This document shows positions 49,884-58,015 of a stretch of DNA of 64,000 bases, piece by piece (the first letter of the stretch is position 1; each line of letters begins with the position of its first letter). Origin of the DNA: Streptomyces sp. GQFP (GTDB lineage: Bacteria > Actinomycetota > Actinomycetes > Streptomycetales > Streptomycetaceae); NCBI RefSeq assembly GCF_021545335.1, contig NZ_CP089312.1, positions 6,262,001-6,326,000 on the forward strand, written 5' to 3'. The notes under the pieces are model-generated. The model was not told the origin of the DNA. It did no database searches and was given only the letters and a program-made list of their open reading frames with translations. Position numbers and translations under genes: made by a program.

Positions 49884-50831
49884 CTACTTCGTCAGGCCCT
49901 TCTCCTTCGCGTACGCGTTCGCCACGTCCTCCGGGTCCTTCTTGTCCTTGTCCACCTTGCGGTTCAGCTCGGTGAGGTCGGCCGTCGTGAGGACGTTGCC
50001 CAGTTCGGCGAGGGCCTTGCGGACCTTCGAGTCGGCCTTGCGGTCGGCTATCAGGGGGACGATGTGCTGGCCGGGGATCAGGTTCTTGGGGTCCGTCAGG
50101 ACGACCCAGCCGTTGTCCAGGATGTCGGTGTCCGTGGTGAACAGGTTCGCCACGTCCACATCCCCCTTCTTCAGGGCGCCCTTGACCAGCGGACCGGACG
50201 AGTCGAGCGACTTGAACTCCTTGAACTCGACCCCGTACACCGCCTTGAGGCCCACCACGCCCACCTCGCGCGTCTTCACCTCCGCCGCCGCACCGAGGAT
50301 CAGCTTGCCGTTCTGCTTCTTCAGGTCGGCCAGGGAGGTCAGGCCGTACTTCTCGGCCGTCTCGCGGGTCACGGCGAAGGCGTCCGAGTCCTCGGCCATG
50401 CCGTACGGGAGGACCTGGAGGCCCGCCGGGAGGGCGATCGTGAGGGCGTTCTGCATCTCGCCCTCCTCCGTCGCCGTCGCCTTGGGGGCCACGTAGTGCA
50501 GCAGGGCGCCCTGGTACTCGGGGAGGAGGTCGATGTCGCCGCTCTTCATCGCGGGGATGAGGATCTCGCGGCTGCCCAGGTTCGGGCGGACCTTCGTCTG
50601 CACTCCCGCCGCGCCCAGCACGGCCGCGTAGAGGTAGCCGAGCACCTGGTTCTCGGTGAAGTTGGCGGTGCCGATGGTGAGGCCGCCCGCGCTGGAGCCG
50701 CTGCCCCCGCCCGAGGTGCCGGACCCTTCGTCGAGGGAGGTGATGCCGCCGCTGCACGCGGCGAGAGCGGGGACGGAGGCGGCTGCGAAGAGGCCGCCGA
50801 GGAGGGCACGTCGGTTCATCGGAAGGGCCAT
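49884..50831 (-). CDS. Substrate-binding lipoprotein of an OpuC-type quaternary-amine ABC importer
   Basis: A 315-residue lipoprotein; the lipobox LAAC puts the lipidated Cys at residue 26, and a Ser/Gly linker follows. The fold is of the glycine-betaine-binding type: LTIGTANFTENQVLGYLYAA, GVQTKVRPNLGSREILIPAM, DIDLLPEYQGALLHYVAPKA, then TTDTDILDNGWVVLTDPKN. The EYQGALL and LLPEYQG elements are typical of OpuCC/choline- and betaine-binding proteins. Substrate is not readable. ATG 50831 with AGGAG 8 bases before. Last gene of the ATPase-permease-permease-binding protein operon. Known family members bind betaine, choline, carnitine or ergothioneine. Confidence 0.82.
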   Translation of the reverse strand: MALPMNRRALLGGLFAAASVPALAACSGGITSLDEGSGTSGGGSGSSAGGLTIGTANFTENQVLGYLYAAVLGAAGVQTKVRPNLGSREILIPAMKSGDIDLLPEYQGALLHYVAPKATATEEGEMQNALTIALPAGLQVLPYGMAEDSDAFAVTRETAEKYGLTSLADLKKQNGKLILGAAAEVKTREVGVVGLKAVYGVEFKEFKSLDSSGPLVKGALKKGDVDVANLFTTDTDILDNGWVVLTDPKNLIPGQHIVPLIADRKADSKVRKALAELGNVLTTADLTELNRKVDKDKKDPEDVANAYAKEKGLTK

Positions 50832-50898
50832 CGGAAGAACTCCTGGGCAGTTCGGTTTACCCGGTTCGGTTTACCCGGTTCGGGTTACGCGGTTCGGG

Positions 50899-51561
50899 TT
50901 ACGCGGGGCGGTGACGGAAGAGGAAGCGCTGGACGCCGGAGAGGGCCAGGTCCAGGGCGATGGCGACCACGGCGACCAGCACCGCGCCGCCCATCACCTG
51001 GACCAGGTCGCGCTGGGCGAGGCCGTCGAAGACGTAGCGGCCCAGGCCCCCGAAGGAGACGTACGCGGCGATGGTGGCCGTGGCCACCACCTGGATCAGC
51101 GCCAGGCGCAGGCCGGTCATGATCAGGGGGAGCGCGAGCGGCAGTTCGACCTGGAAGAGGACCTGGTGCCAGCGCATGCCCTGGCCGCGCGCCGCGTCCT
51201 TCACGTCCGGGTCGACGGCGGTCATACCGGCGTACGTGTTCGTGACGATGGACGGGACCGCGAGCGCCACCAGGGCGATGTACACCGGCCACATCGACAA
51301 CCCGCTGGCCAGGAAGACGAGAACGACCAGGCCCACCGTCGGCAGGGCGCGGCCGAAGGACGACAGGTTGATCGCCACGAACGCGCCCCGGCCCGTGTGG
51401 CCGATGAGCAGGCCGAGCGGGAGGCCGATGGCCGTCGCGATGAGCGTGGCGAGCAGCGAGTACTGGAGGTGCTCGGCGAGGCGGTGCGCGATGCCGTCGT
51501 AGCCGGACCACTGGTCGCCGCTGGTCAGCCAGCTGCCGAGATCCTTGAAGAGTTCGTACAT
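50899..51561 (-). CDS. Quaternary-amine ABC importer permease (OpuCB/OpuCD type)
   Basis: A 220-residue permease with five or six helices and the EAA-like coupling loop in YAGMTAVDPDVKDAARGQGM. Family hallmarks include LATLIATAIGLPLGLLIGH and ALPLIMTGLRLALIQVVATA. It follows the first permease by 1 base, and the binding-protein gene starts 67 bases further on, after short direct repeats of GGTTCGG and GGGTTACGCGG. Together they form the membrane channel. Confidence 0.87.
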   Translation of the reverse strand: MYELFKDLGSWLTSGDQWSGYDGIAHRLAEHLQYSLLATLIATAIGLPLGLLIGHTGRGAFVAINLSSFGRALPTVGLVVLVFLASGLSMWPVYIALVALAVPSIVTNTYAGMTAVDPDVKDAARGQGMRWHQVLFQVELPLALPLIMTGLRLALIQVVATATIAAYVSFGGLGRYVFDGLAQRDLVQVMGGAVLVAVVAIALDLALSGVQRFLFRHRPA

Positions 51562-51562
51562 G

Positions 51563-52204
51563 TCAGGCTCGCCGCCTCGTCCACGGGGTGAGTACGTACT
51601 GGACGGCGACCAGCAGCGCGTCCGCGATCACCGCGAGGAGCAGGGTGAGGACCACTCCCGCGATCACCGGGGTCGGGAAGTTGCGCTGGAAACCGTCCGT
51701 GAAGAGCTGGCCGAGTCCGCCGTCGCCGATGTAGGTCGCCACGGAGACGAGTGAGATCGACATGACCGTCGCGATACGGACGCCCGCCATGATCACCGGG
51801 AGGGCGAGCGGGAGTTCGACCGTGAGGAGGGTGCGCAGCGGGCGCGTGCCCATCGCCTTGGCCGCCTCCTTCGTCTTCACCGGCACCGAGTCGAGGCCCT
51901 CGACCGTGTTCCGCAGCAGCACGACCAGCGTGTAGACCGTCAGGCCGATCACGGTGGTGGTGCGGGTCAGACCGCTGACCGGCAGCAGGAGCACGAAGAT
52001 CGCGATCGACGGGATCGTGAAGAGGACGTTGGACAGGCCGAGCAGGAAGCCGCGCAGGGGGCGGACCCGGTGGGCGATCACGGCCAGGGGGAGCGAGATC
52101 AGCAGGCCGAAGAAGACCGCCGAGAGGGCCGCCTGGAGGTGGGAGACCGTGAGGGTGGTGAGGTCGTCGGTGTGGTCGCCGATCCACGACCAGTCGATGG
52201 TCAT
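51563..52204 (-). CDS. Quaternary-amine ABC importer permease, second subunit
   Basis: A 213-residue permease, paralogue of the next gene: LQAALSAVFFGLLISLPLAV, the EAA-like loop TVEGLDSVPVKTKEAAKAMG, then LPLALPVIMAGVRIATVMSI and SLVSVATYIGDGGLGQLFTD. The start ATG overlaps the ATPase stop (ATGA at 52201-52204). Confidence 0.87.
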   Translation of the reverse strand: MTIDWSWIGDHTDDLTTLTVSHLQAALSAVFFGLLISLPLAVIAHRVRPLRGFLLGLSNVLFTIPSIAIFVLLLPVSGLTRTTTVIGLTVYTLVVLLRNTVEGLDSVPVKTKEAAKAMGTRPLRTLLTVELPLALPVIMAGVRIATVMSISLVSVATYIGDGGLGQLFTDGFQRNFPTPVIAGVVLTLLLAVIADALLVAVQYVLTPWTRRRA

Positions 52205-53271
52205 GCCTTGACCTGGGCTTCCGCAGTCGGCTGTGCGGTCAGTTGTGCTTCTGTGTGGGCTCGGCCCGCGTGCGTGTGGATGTCGTCGCGGGACGAGACG
52301 CCGGTGAGGGTGCCCGCCGCGTCGACGCGGGCTATGAGCCCGGTGGGGGAGGCTATCGACTCGTTGAGCGCCGCGAGGAGTGAATCGCTGTCACGGAGCG
52401 CTCGTACGGGGATGTCGGCGCCTTCTGCCGCCGCGTGCCAGTGCAGCGGCTTGCGGGCCTCGTCCAGTACGAGGGTCCAGGTGCCGCCCTCCGGGGCCGG
52501 GGCCTGGGGGAGGTCCGCGAGGGTCTTCAGGGAGAGCAGCTTGAGGCCGCGCTCGGCGCCGAGGAAGTCGGCGACGAAGTCGTCGGCCGGGCGGGCGAGG
52601 AGCTCGGCGGGGGTCGCGCACTGGACCAGGTGGCCGCCGGTGCGGAAGATCGCGATCTGGTCGCCGAGCCGGACGGCCTCGTCCACGTCGTGCGTGACGA
52701 AGACGATGGTCTTGTTCAACTCCTTCTGCAGGCGCAGCAGTTCGTCCTGGAGCTGGGTGCGGACCACCGGGTCGACCGCGCCGAACGGCTCGTCCATGAG
52801 GAGGACGGGCGGGTCGGCGGCGAGCGCGCGGGCCACGCCGACACGCTGCTGCTGACCGCCGGAGAGCTGATGCGGGTACCGCTTGCCGGCGTCGGCGGCG
52901 AGGCCGACGGTCTCCAGGAGTTCGGCCGCGCGGACGCGGGCCTTCTTCCGGCCCCAGCCAAGGAGCAGCGGTACGGTCGCGATGTTGTCGAGGACCGTGC
53001 GGTGCGGGAAGAGTCCGGACTGCTGGATGACGTACCCGATGGATCGCCGCAGGTCGGCGGCGTCCTGCTGGAGGACGTCCTTGCCGTTCACCTTGATCGT
53101 GCCGGAGGTCGGATCGACCATCCGGTTGATCATCCGCAGGGTGGTCGTCTTGCCGCAGCCGGAGGATCCGACGAGAACGGTCACGCCGCCTTCCGGCATC
53201 CGGAGTGAGAGGTCGTGGACTGCTGTGGTGCCGTTCGGGAAGCGTTTGTGGACCGCGTCGAACTGGATCAT
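52201..53271 (-). CDS. Quaternary-amine ABC importer ATPase (OpuCA/ProV type)
   Basis: A 356-residue ATPase. Walker A VGSSGCGKTT (34-43), signature QLSGGQQQRVGVARALAADP, Walker B VLLMDEPFGAVDP and the H-loop IVFVTHDVDEAVRLGD are intact. The C-terminal ~90 residues carry a single CBS-like domain (IPVRALRDSDSLLAALNESI, then GVSSRDDIH), the regulatory part of OpuCA-class ATPases. AAGGGACACCTC precedes the ATG at 53271. First gene of the operon; divergent from the lyase gene at 53414 across a 142-base promoter region. Confidence 0.9.
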   Translation of the reverse strand: MIQFDAVHKRFPNGTTAVHDLSLRMPEGGVTVLVGSSGCGKTTTLRMINRMVDPTSGTIKVNGKDVLQQDAADLRRSIGYVIQQSGLFPHRTVLDNIATVPLLLGWGRKKARVRAAELLETVGLAADAGKRYPHQLSGGQQQRVGVARALAADPPVLLMDEPFGAVDPVVRTQLQDELLRLQKELNKTIVFVTHDVDEAVRLGDQIAIFRTGGHLVQCATPAELLARPADDFVADFLGAERGLKLLSLKTLADLPQAPAPEGGTWTLVLDEARKPLHWHAAAEGADIPVRALRDSDSLLAALNESIASPTGLIARVDAAGTLTGVSSRDDIHTHAGRAHTEAQLTAQPTAEAQVKA

Positions 53272-53413
53272 GAGGTGTCCCTTGCCCGGCCTGCATAACG
53301 TCATGCAGAGTTCTCCGTGTCTGAATAGATTGTCAATGCCCTGGCGTTAATCCGAGGTAACGGACGTCCAGCAAGCAAGATCGAACGTCCCATTTGAGGG
53401 GAGTGCGTACCTT

Positions 53414-54979
53414 ATGTCGTCTCGGATCGTGGATGCATCGCTTCCGGTGCCACCTCCGGTGTCCACCGGCATCGTCGTGCTGGACGGCATCGGTCTCGGC
53501 GTCGAGGACGTCGTACGCCTCGCCGACCGGGCCGCGCGGCCCGTCCCCGGCACCGACGCGATGAAGCGCGTCGAGGAGGTCTGGGGCGTCGCCCGTCAGA
53601 TCGCCGCGACCGGCCGCGTGTACGGCCGTTCCACCGGCGTCGGCGCCAACCGCAACGAGGACGTCCCGACCGAGGCCGCCGCCGACCACGGTCTGCGGCT
53701 GCTGCGCAGCCACGCGGGCGCCATCGGCGCGGAACTCCCGGCCCGGCAGGTACGGGCGATGCTCGCCGTCCGCGCCAACCAGCTGCTCGCGGGCGGCGCC
53801 GGCCTGCGCCCCGGGGTCGTCACGGCCCTGTGCGAGGCGCTGGAGAGCGGCGCGTATCCCGTGGTCAACGAGTTCGGGTCGGTCGGTACGGGCGACATCG
53901 CGGCGCTGGCCCAGATGGGGCTGGCGCTGGCGGGGGAGCACGAGTGGATCGCGCCGGCGACGGGAGCGGGCGGGCCGGCCTCCCGCGGTTGGCGGGTCCC
54001 CGGCGCCCCCGAGCCGCAGGCCCTCGACAACAACGACGCCCTCGCCCTGATCAGCAGCAACGCCCTCACCCTCGGGCAGTCCGCGCTCGCCCTGCACGAG
54101 CTGCGCGGGCTGATCGTCGCCACGCAGGTCGTAGCCGCGCTCTCCCTGCTCGCCGTCGACGGTTCGCACGAGGCGTACGCAGCTCCCGTGCACGCGGCTC
54201 GCCCGCACCGGGGATCGGTGGAGGTCGCGCGCCGGATGCGCGAGCTGATCGGCTCGGCCGACCGGCCGACCCCTCCCCTCGGCCGGATCCAGGACCCGTA
54301 CGCCTTCCGGTGTCTGCCGCAGATCCACGGGCCCGCGCACGACGCGGCGGACGCGCTGGAGGGGGTGCTCGCGATCGAGATCAACGCCGCCGCCGAGAAC
54401 CCGCTCATCTCCCCCGAGGACCTCACCGCCTACCACCACGGCGGCTTCTACCAGGCCCAACTCGCCCTCGCCCTGGACCACTTCAGGTTGGCGGTCACTC
54501 AGGTGGCACGCCTGTCCACCTCCCGCTTGTCCACCCTCAACGAGCCCGCCTTCACCCGCCTGCGCCCCTTCCTCGCCGACCACGAACCCGCCGCCTCCGG
54601 CGTGATGATCCTGGAGTACGCCGCCGGCGCGGCCCTCGGTGACCTGCGGGCCTTCTCCGCGCCCGCCTCGCTCGGGCACGCTGTACTCTCCCGGGGCGTC
54701 GAGGAACAGGCCAGCTTCGCCTCGCTCGCCGCCCGCCAGACACTGCGCGCCTGCGACGCGTACCGTCTCGTCGTCGGCTGCGAACTGGTCGCGGCGGTAC
54801 GGGCACTGCGCCAGCGCGACCTGCGCCCGGACCCGGACCTGCCGATCGGCCGGGCCCTGGACCTGGCCGAGTCGGTCCTCGACGCCGACTCGACCGACCG
54901 ACCGCTCACCCACGACGTGACGGTGGCGTCGGCACTGCTGGACCGGTTCACGGAGATCTGGAGGGGGAGCGGGGCATGA
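53414..54979 (+). CDS. Histidine-ammonia-lyase homologue lacking the Ala-Ser-Gly cofactor motif
   Basis: A 521-residue member of the aromatic amino acid lyase fold. Conserved HAL features: Tyr70 in VYGRSTGVGANRN (position of HAL Tyr53), IQDPYAFRCLPQIHG (substrate-site Gln, Tyr, Arg), INAAAENPLIS and the late acidic segment SRGVEEQASFASLAARQ. The cofactor loop is GSVGTGDIAALA: the Ala-Ser-Gly that cyclises to MIO in HAL (GSVGASGDLAPL) is missing, with one residue deleted, leaving Gly158-Thr159-Gly160. A normal MIO cannot form. Known MIO-free members include ergothionases. The next gene starts in an ATGA overlap. Calling it hutH would be unsafe. Confidence 0.85.
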   Translation: MSSRIVDASLPVPPPVSTGIVVLDGIGLGVEDVVRLADRAARPVPGTDAMKRVEEVWGVARQIAATGRVYGRSTGVGANRNEDVPTEAAADHGLRLLRSHAGAIGAELPARQVRAMLAVRANQLLAGGAGLRPGVVTALCEALESGAYPVVNEFGSVGTGDIAALAQMGLALAGEHEWIAPATGAGGPASRGWRVPGAPEPQALDNNDALALISSNALTLGQSALALHELRGLIVATQVVAALSLLAVDGSHEAYAAPVHAARPHRGSVEVARRMRELIGSADRPTPPLGRIQDPYAFRCLPQIHGPAHDAADALEGVLAIEINAAAENPLISPEDLTAYHHGGFYQAQLALALDHFRLAVTQVARLSTSRLSTLNEPAFTRLRPFLADHEPAASGVMILEYAAGAALGDLRAFSAPASLGHAVLSRGVEEQASFASLAARQTLRACDAYRLVVGCELVAAVRALRQRDLRPDPDLPIGRALDLAESVLDADSTDRPLTHDVTVASALLDRFTEIWRGSGA

Positions 54980-56364
54980 GCACGCCGAGTGGGGACGACA
55001 GCGGGGGCGCGGGTACCTCCGGTACGGGGGCGCGTACTGGTACCGGCGTGGGCGTGGGCGTGGGCGTGGGGACGGGCGGGGCCGGGAACAGGGTCGGGGA
55101 CGTGGGTGTCGGCGCGGGTCTGGGCGCGGACGCAGGTATGGAGCGGGACGTGGGTGTGGAGACGGGTTCGGGCGCAGGCGCGGATGGGGACGCGGGCGTG
55201 GGTGTGGGCAGGGACGCAGGCGTGGGCGGGGACGCGGGCGTGGGCGGGGACATGGGCGTAGGTGTCGGCGGGGACGCAGGCGTGGGCGCGGATGGGGACG
55301 CGGGCGTGGGTGTCGGCGGGGACGCAGGCGTGGGCGGGGATGGGGACGTGGGCGTGGGTGTGGGCGGGACCGCCACCGGCGGCCCCGGCGGTGGTCCCGG
55401 CCCGGGTGGGACAGAGCAGGCGCCTTCTAAGCGCTTGGCCGCGGGGGATGGGGGTGCGGGTGGGACTGGCACCGGTGCCCCCGGTAGCGGCCCCGGCCTG
55501 GACGGGGATGCGGGCGTCGGCGGGACCCCGCCCGACAGTCCCGCCGGGCGGCTCCAGGCGCTCTTCGAAGGGCATCGGCTCACGCCGACCCAGCGGCGGA
55601 TCGCGCACAGCATGGTGCGGCGGGCCGCTGACGTGCCCTTTCTGTCCAGTGTCGAGCTGGCCGAGCTGGCCGGGGTCAGCCAGCCGTCCGTCACGCGGTT
55701 CGCCGTCGCCCTCGGGTTCGACGGATATCCCGCCCTGCGCAAGCATCTGCGCGAGGTCGCGCCCGCCGAGCAGAGCGCCGAGCCGGGCTCGTACAACGAG
55801 TACCAGCAGGCCGTCGAGGCCGAGATCGAGAACCTGAAGCATCTGGCCGAGGTGCTCGCCGATCCGCGTCCCGTGCACCGGGCCGGGCGGCTGCTCGCCG
55901 CGTCCCGCCCGCTGCCCGTCCTCGGGCTGCGCGCCGCCGCCTCCCAGGCGTACGGCTTCGCGTACTTCGCCGCCAAGGTCCACCCGGACGTACGGCTGCT
56001 GCACGAGGGCGGCACGATGATCCACGACCGGATCGACGCGGCCGTACGGGCGGGCGCCACGACCCTGCTCTGCTTCGCGCTGCCCCGGCATCCGCGCGAG
56101 GTCGTCGACACCCTCGCCTACGCCAAGGCGGCCGGCCTGACCGTCGTCACCGTCGCCGACTCGGCGTTCGCGCCCGTCGCGAAGGTCTCCGACCTGCTGC
56201 TGCCCGCCGCCGTCGGTACCGGCCTCGCCTTCGACACCGCCTGCGCGCCGATGCTGCTCGGCCGGGTGCTACTGGAGGCCATGTGCGACGACCTGCCGGA
56301 CGCCCAGGCCCGCCTGGAGGAGTTCGACGCGCGGGCCGCGACCCGGAGCCTGTTCGTCGAGTAG
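54976..56364 (+). CDS. RpiR/MurR-family regulator with a long repetitive N-terminus
   Basis: A 462-residue protein. Residues ~1-185 are low-complexity Gly/Asp/Val repeats (GVGVGGDAGVGADGDAGVGV). The usual RpiR domains follow: HTH_6 (about 188-262, LTPTQRRIAHSMVRRAADVP, then LAELAGVSQPSVTRFAVALG) and a SIS sugar-phosphate-type domain (about 300-440, LPVLGLRAAASQAYGFAYFA, AGATTLLCFALPRHPREVVD). RpiR regulators are normally about 280 residues. The start overlaps the lyase gene as ATGA, so lyase and regulator are co-translated. It probably regulates this pair and the divergent importer. A shorter start inside the repeat region is possible. Confidence 0.8.
   Translation: MSTPSGDDSGGAGTSGTGARTGTGVGVGVGVGTGGAGNRVGDVGVGAGLGADAGMERDVGVETGSGAGADGDAGVGVGRDAGVGGDAGVGGDMGVGVGGDAGVGADGDAGVGVGGDAGVGGDGDVGVGVGGTATGGPGGGPGPGGTEQAPSKRLAAGDGGAGGTGTGAPGSGPGLDGDAGVGGTPPDSPAGRLQALFEGHRLTPTQRRIAHSMVRRAADVPFLSSVELAELAGVSQPSVTRFAVALGFDGYPALRKHLREVAPAEQSAEPGSYNEYQQAVEAEIENLKHLAEVLADPRPVHRAGRLLAASRPLPVLGLRAAASQAYGFAYFAAKVHPDVRLLHEGGTMIHDRIDAAVRAGATTLLCFALPRHPREVVDTLAYAKAAGLTVVTVADSAFAPVAKVSDLLLPAAVGTGLAFDTACAPMLLGRVLLEAMCDDLPDAQARLEEFDARAATRSLFVE
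55045..55375 (+). repeat. In-frame tandem repeat array in the RpiR gene
   Basis: Imperfect copies of units such as GGGGACGCAGGCGTGGGC and GGGGACGCGGGCGTGGGTGT repeat many times and stay in frame, encoding Gly-Asp-Ala-Gly-Val-Gly. This looks like a length-variable coding minisatellite. Confidence 0.75.
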
Positions 56365-56472
56365 GCCCGGCCTGCCGTACCGGCGGACTCTCAGACTCGT
56401 CTCACGTTCGCTCGCTACTCTCCCGCTCCGACGACAGGACTGGTGCCGGGAGAGACGAACCGGGAGGCGGGC

Positions 56473-57057
56473 ATGGCACGCGGAGGTCAGGGACTGGCTC
56501 GGGTGGCCGTGGTGGTACGGGCCGGAGCGGCGCCCATGTGGTGGCTCGGAGTGTTCGCGGCGGGCGTCGGCGTGGTGCTGCCGGGGATCACCGGCCGCCG
56601 GATCGGCGTCATGGCGGGGGCCGTGCTCTTCATCGTCACGGCCGGTGCCGTGGCGTGTCTGCGGCGCCGCCGCTACACCGCGCTCGCCGCCGGTACCGCC
56701 CGGGCGGGCCGGCACGATGTGCTCCAGGACCGCGCGGTGACCGTGCGCAACTGGCGCCGGGGCCACCGCTGGTGGCTGCTGCTCGCCTTCGCCGCCGCGC
56801 TGGGCAGCTCCTTCGCGGTGCCCGCCGCGGGCGGGATGCTGCTCGCCGGGGCCGGTACGGGGCTGTGGCTGAAGGCCGCCTGGCTGGGTCGGCGCGAGCG
56901 TGCCGACGACGTACTGCTGTGGGTACGGGTGGACTGGCTCGGCCCGCGCGCCGGCGCCCCGGCCGGCAAGCCGGTCAAGGCCTACCGCTCCACCGGGATC
57001 GCCGCAGGCGACGCGACCCCGGGCGGGGCGCGCCGCCGCGGCGACGTCCTGGTCTAG
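56473..57057 (+). CDS. Small membrane protein, unknown function
   Basis: A 194-residue protein with several hydrophobic helices (PMWWLGVFAAGVGVVLPGIT, GVMAGAVLFIVTAGAVACL, WWLLLAFAAALGSSFAVPAA, GGMLLAGAGTGLWLKAAWLG). Polar and basic loops plus a basic C-terminus follow. Start ATG 56473 with GGAGGCGGGC before it. Convergent with the roadblock genes. No family recognised. Confidence 0.6.
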   Translation: MARGGQGLARVAVVVRAGAAPMWWLGVFAAGVGVVLPGITGRRIGVMAGAVLFIVTAGAVACLRRRRYTALAAGTARAGRHDVLQDRAVTVRNWRRGHRWWLLLAFAAALGSSFAVPAAGGMLLAGAGTGLWLKAAWLGRRERADDVLLWVRVDWLGPRAGAPAGKPVKAYRSTGIAAGDATPGGARRRGDVLV

Positions 57058-57064
57058 CTCGTCC

Positions 57065-57439
57065 TCAGATCTCGATGTCCGCCTCGATCCGTTTCAGCTG
57101 GTGGCGGGCCATCGCCAGGTTGGAACGGTTGATGTCGAGCACCAGGTAGAGGAAGAGGCCGTTGCCGCCGCGCCCCTTCATCATCCGGATCAGGTGGTAC
57201 TGGCTGGAGAGCGTGATCAGGATGTCCTCGATCTCGCCCTTCAGCCCGAGATGCTCCATCGTGCGCATCTTGGCGCGTACGACATCGGTGTTGCCGGCGG
57301 CGGCGACGTTCAGGTCGAACGTCTTGCTGCCGCCCATCGTGCCCAGGGCCATGCCGCTGGTGTAGTCGACGAGGGCGACTCCGGTGGCGCCCTCGATGGA
57401 GGTCAGCGCCTCTTTCAGCGCGGTCTCGGTGTTGGCCAT
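57065..57439 (-). CDS. Roadblock/LC7 domain protein
   Basis: A 124-residue roadblock/LC7 protein: EALTSIEGATGVALVDYTSG, MALGTMGGSKTFDLNVAAAG, then IEDILITLSSQYHLIRMMKG and LFLYLVLDINRSNLAMARHQ. Such proteins usually pair with small Ras-like GTPases or, in Streptomyces, sit in conservon signalling sets. Neither a GTPase nor a sensor kinase is encoded next to it. ATG 57439 with AGAGGAACACC upstream. Last gene of the four-gene operon. Confidence 0.85.
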   Translation of the reverse strand: MANTETALKEALTSIEGATGVALVDYTSGMALGTMGGSKTFDLNVAAAGNTDVVRAKMRTMEHLGLKGEIEDILITLSSQYHLIRMMKGRGGNGLFLYLVLDINRSNLAMARHQLKRIEADIEI

Positions 57440-57465
57440 GACGGTGTTCCTCTCCTGCTTCCGGT

Positions 57466-57981
57466 TCAACTTTCCGTGGTGGTGCGCGCGTTGGGCGTGG
57501 TTGACGGTGTGCGTGGCGCGCGTGGGGTTCTGGTTCGGGTGGGCATCGGTGGTGCGGGGGCGGGTGACGGCGTGGGCGCGGGAGCAGCGGCCGGTCTCGG
57601 CGTCTGTTCGGCCGCCGCGTCCACCAGCTCCCCGATGCGGACGCCGGCCCGGCGGCCCTCCAGGTGCAGTCGGCCGACGTTGACGCGGTCCTGGGCGAGC
57701 AGCGTCAGGACGGCGCTGCGGCCCGCCGCGTACGTCGCCACATAGCCGTACACCCCGCGCACCAGCAGCTCGCGGAAGTCGCCCTGGCCGGTCGCGTCCG
57801 CCATCCGCACGGCGACGCTGAGCGCGGTGGCGGTGAGCGCCGCGACCGTCTCCGGTTCGACACCCGGGGTGTCGTGGACGAGGACGAGGCCGTCGACGCT
57901 GGCCGCGAGCGCGCCGGTGAGCTGCGGCACGCGGGCCCGCAACCGGCGTAGTTCGTCCATGACTTCGGCCTCGGCTGCCAT
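57466..57981 (-). CDS. Roadblock/LC7-type protein
   Basis: A 171-residue protein: helix plus roadblock core (VPQLTGALAASVDGLVLVHD, then TVAALTATALSVAVRMADAT and FRELLVRGVYGYVATYAAGR). A Pro/Ala/Thr-rich tail of about 50 residues follows, which is unusual and flexible. ATG 57981 with AGAGGAGACAAC upstream. Member of the same operon. Confidence 0.8.
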   Translation of the reverse strand: MAAEAEVMDELRRLRARVPQLTGALAASVDGLVLVHDTPGVEPETVAALTATALSVAVRMADATGQGDFRELLVRGVYGYVATYAAGRSAVLTLLAQDRVNVGRLHLEGRRAGVRIGELVDAAAEQTPRPAAAPAPTPSPAPAPPMPTRTRTPRAPRTPSTTPNARTTTES

Positions 57982-58015
57982 GAGTTGTCTCCTCTCGGCA
58001 CGCGGGCGCTGCCGC

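Noticed and set aside
53414..54979. Annotation of the lyase homologue as histidine ammonia-lyase hutH
   Set aside because: The Ala-Ser-Gly needed for the MIO cofactor is absent, so that activity is not supported despite the fold.
55045..55375. CRISPR-like array
   Set aside because: Repeats are short, adjacent, in frame and lack spacers; it is a coding minisatellite. No CRISPR array was found elsewhere.
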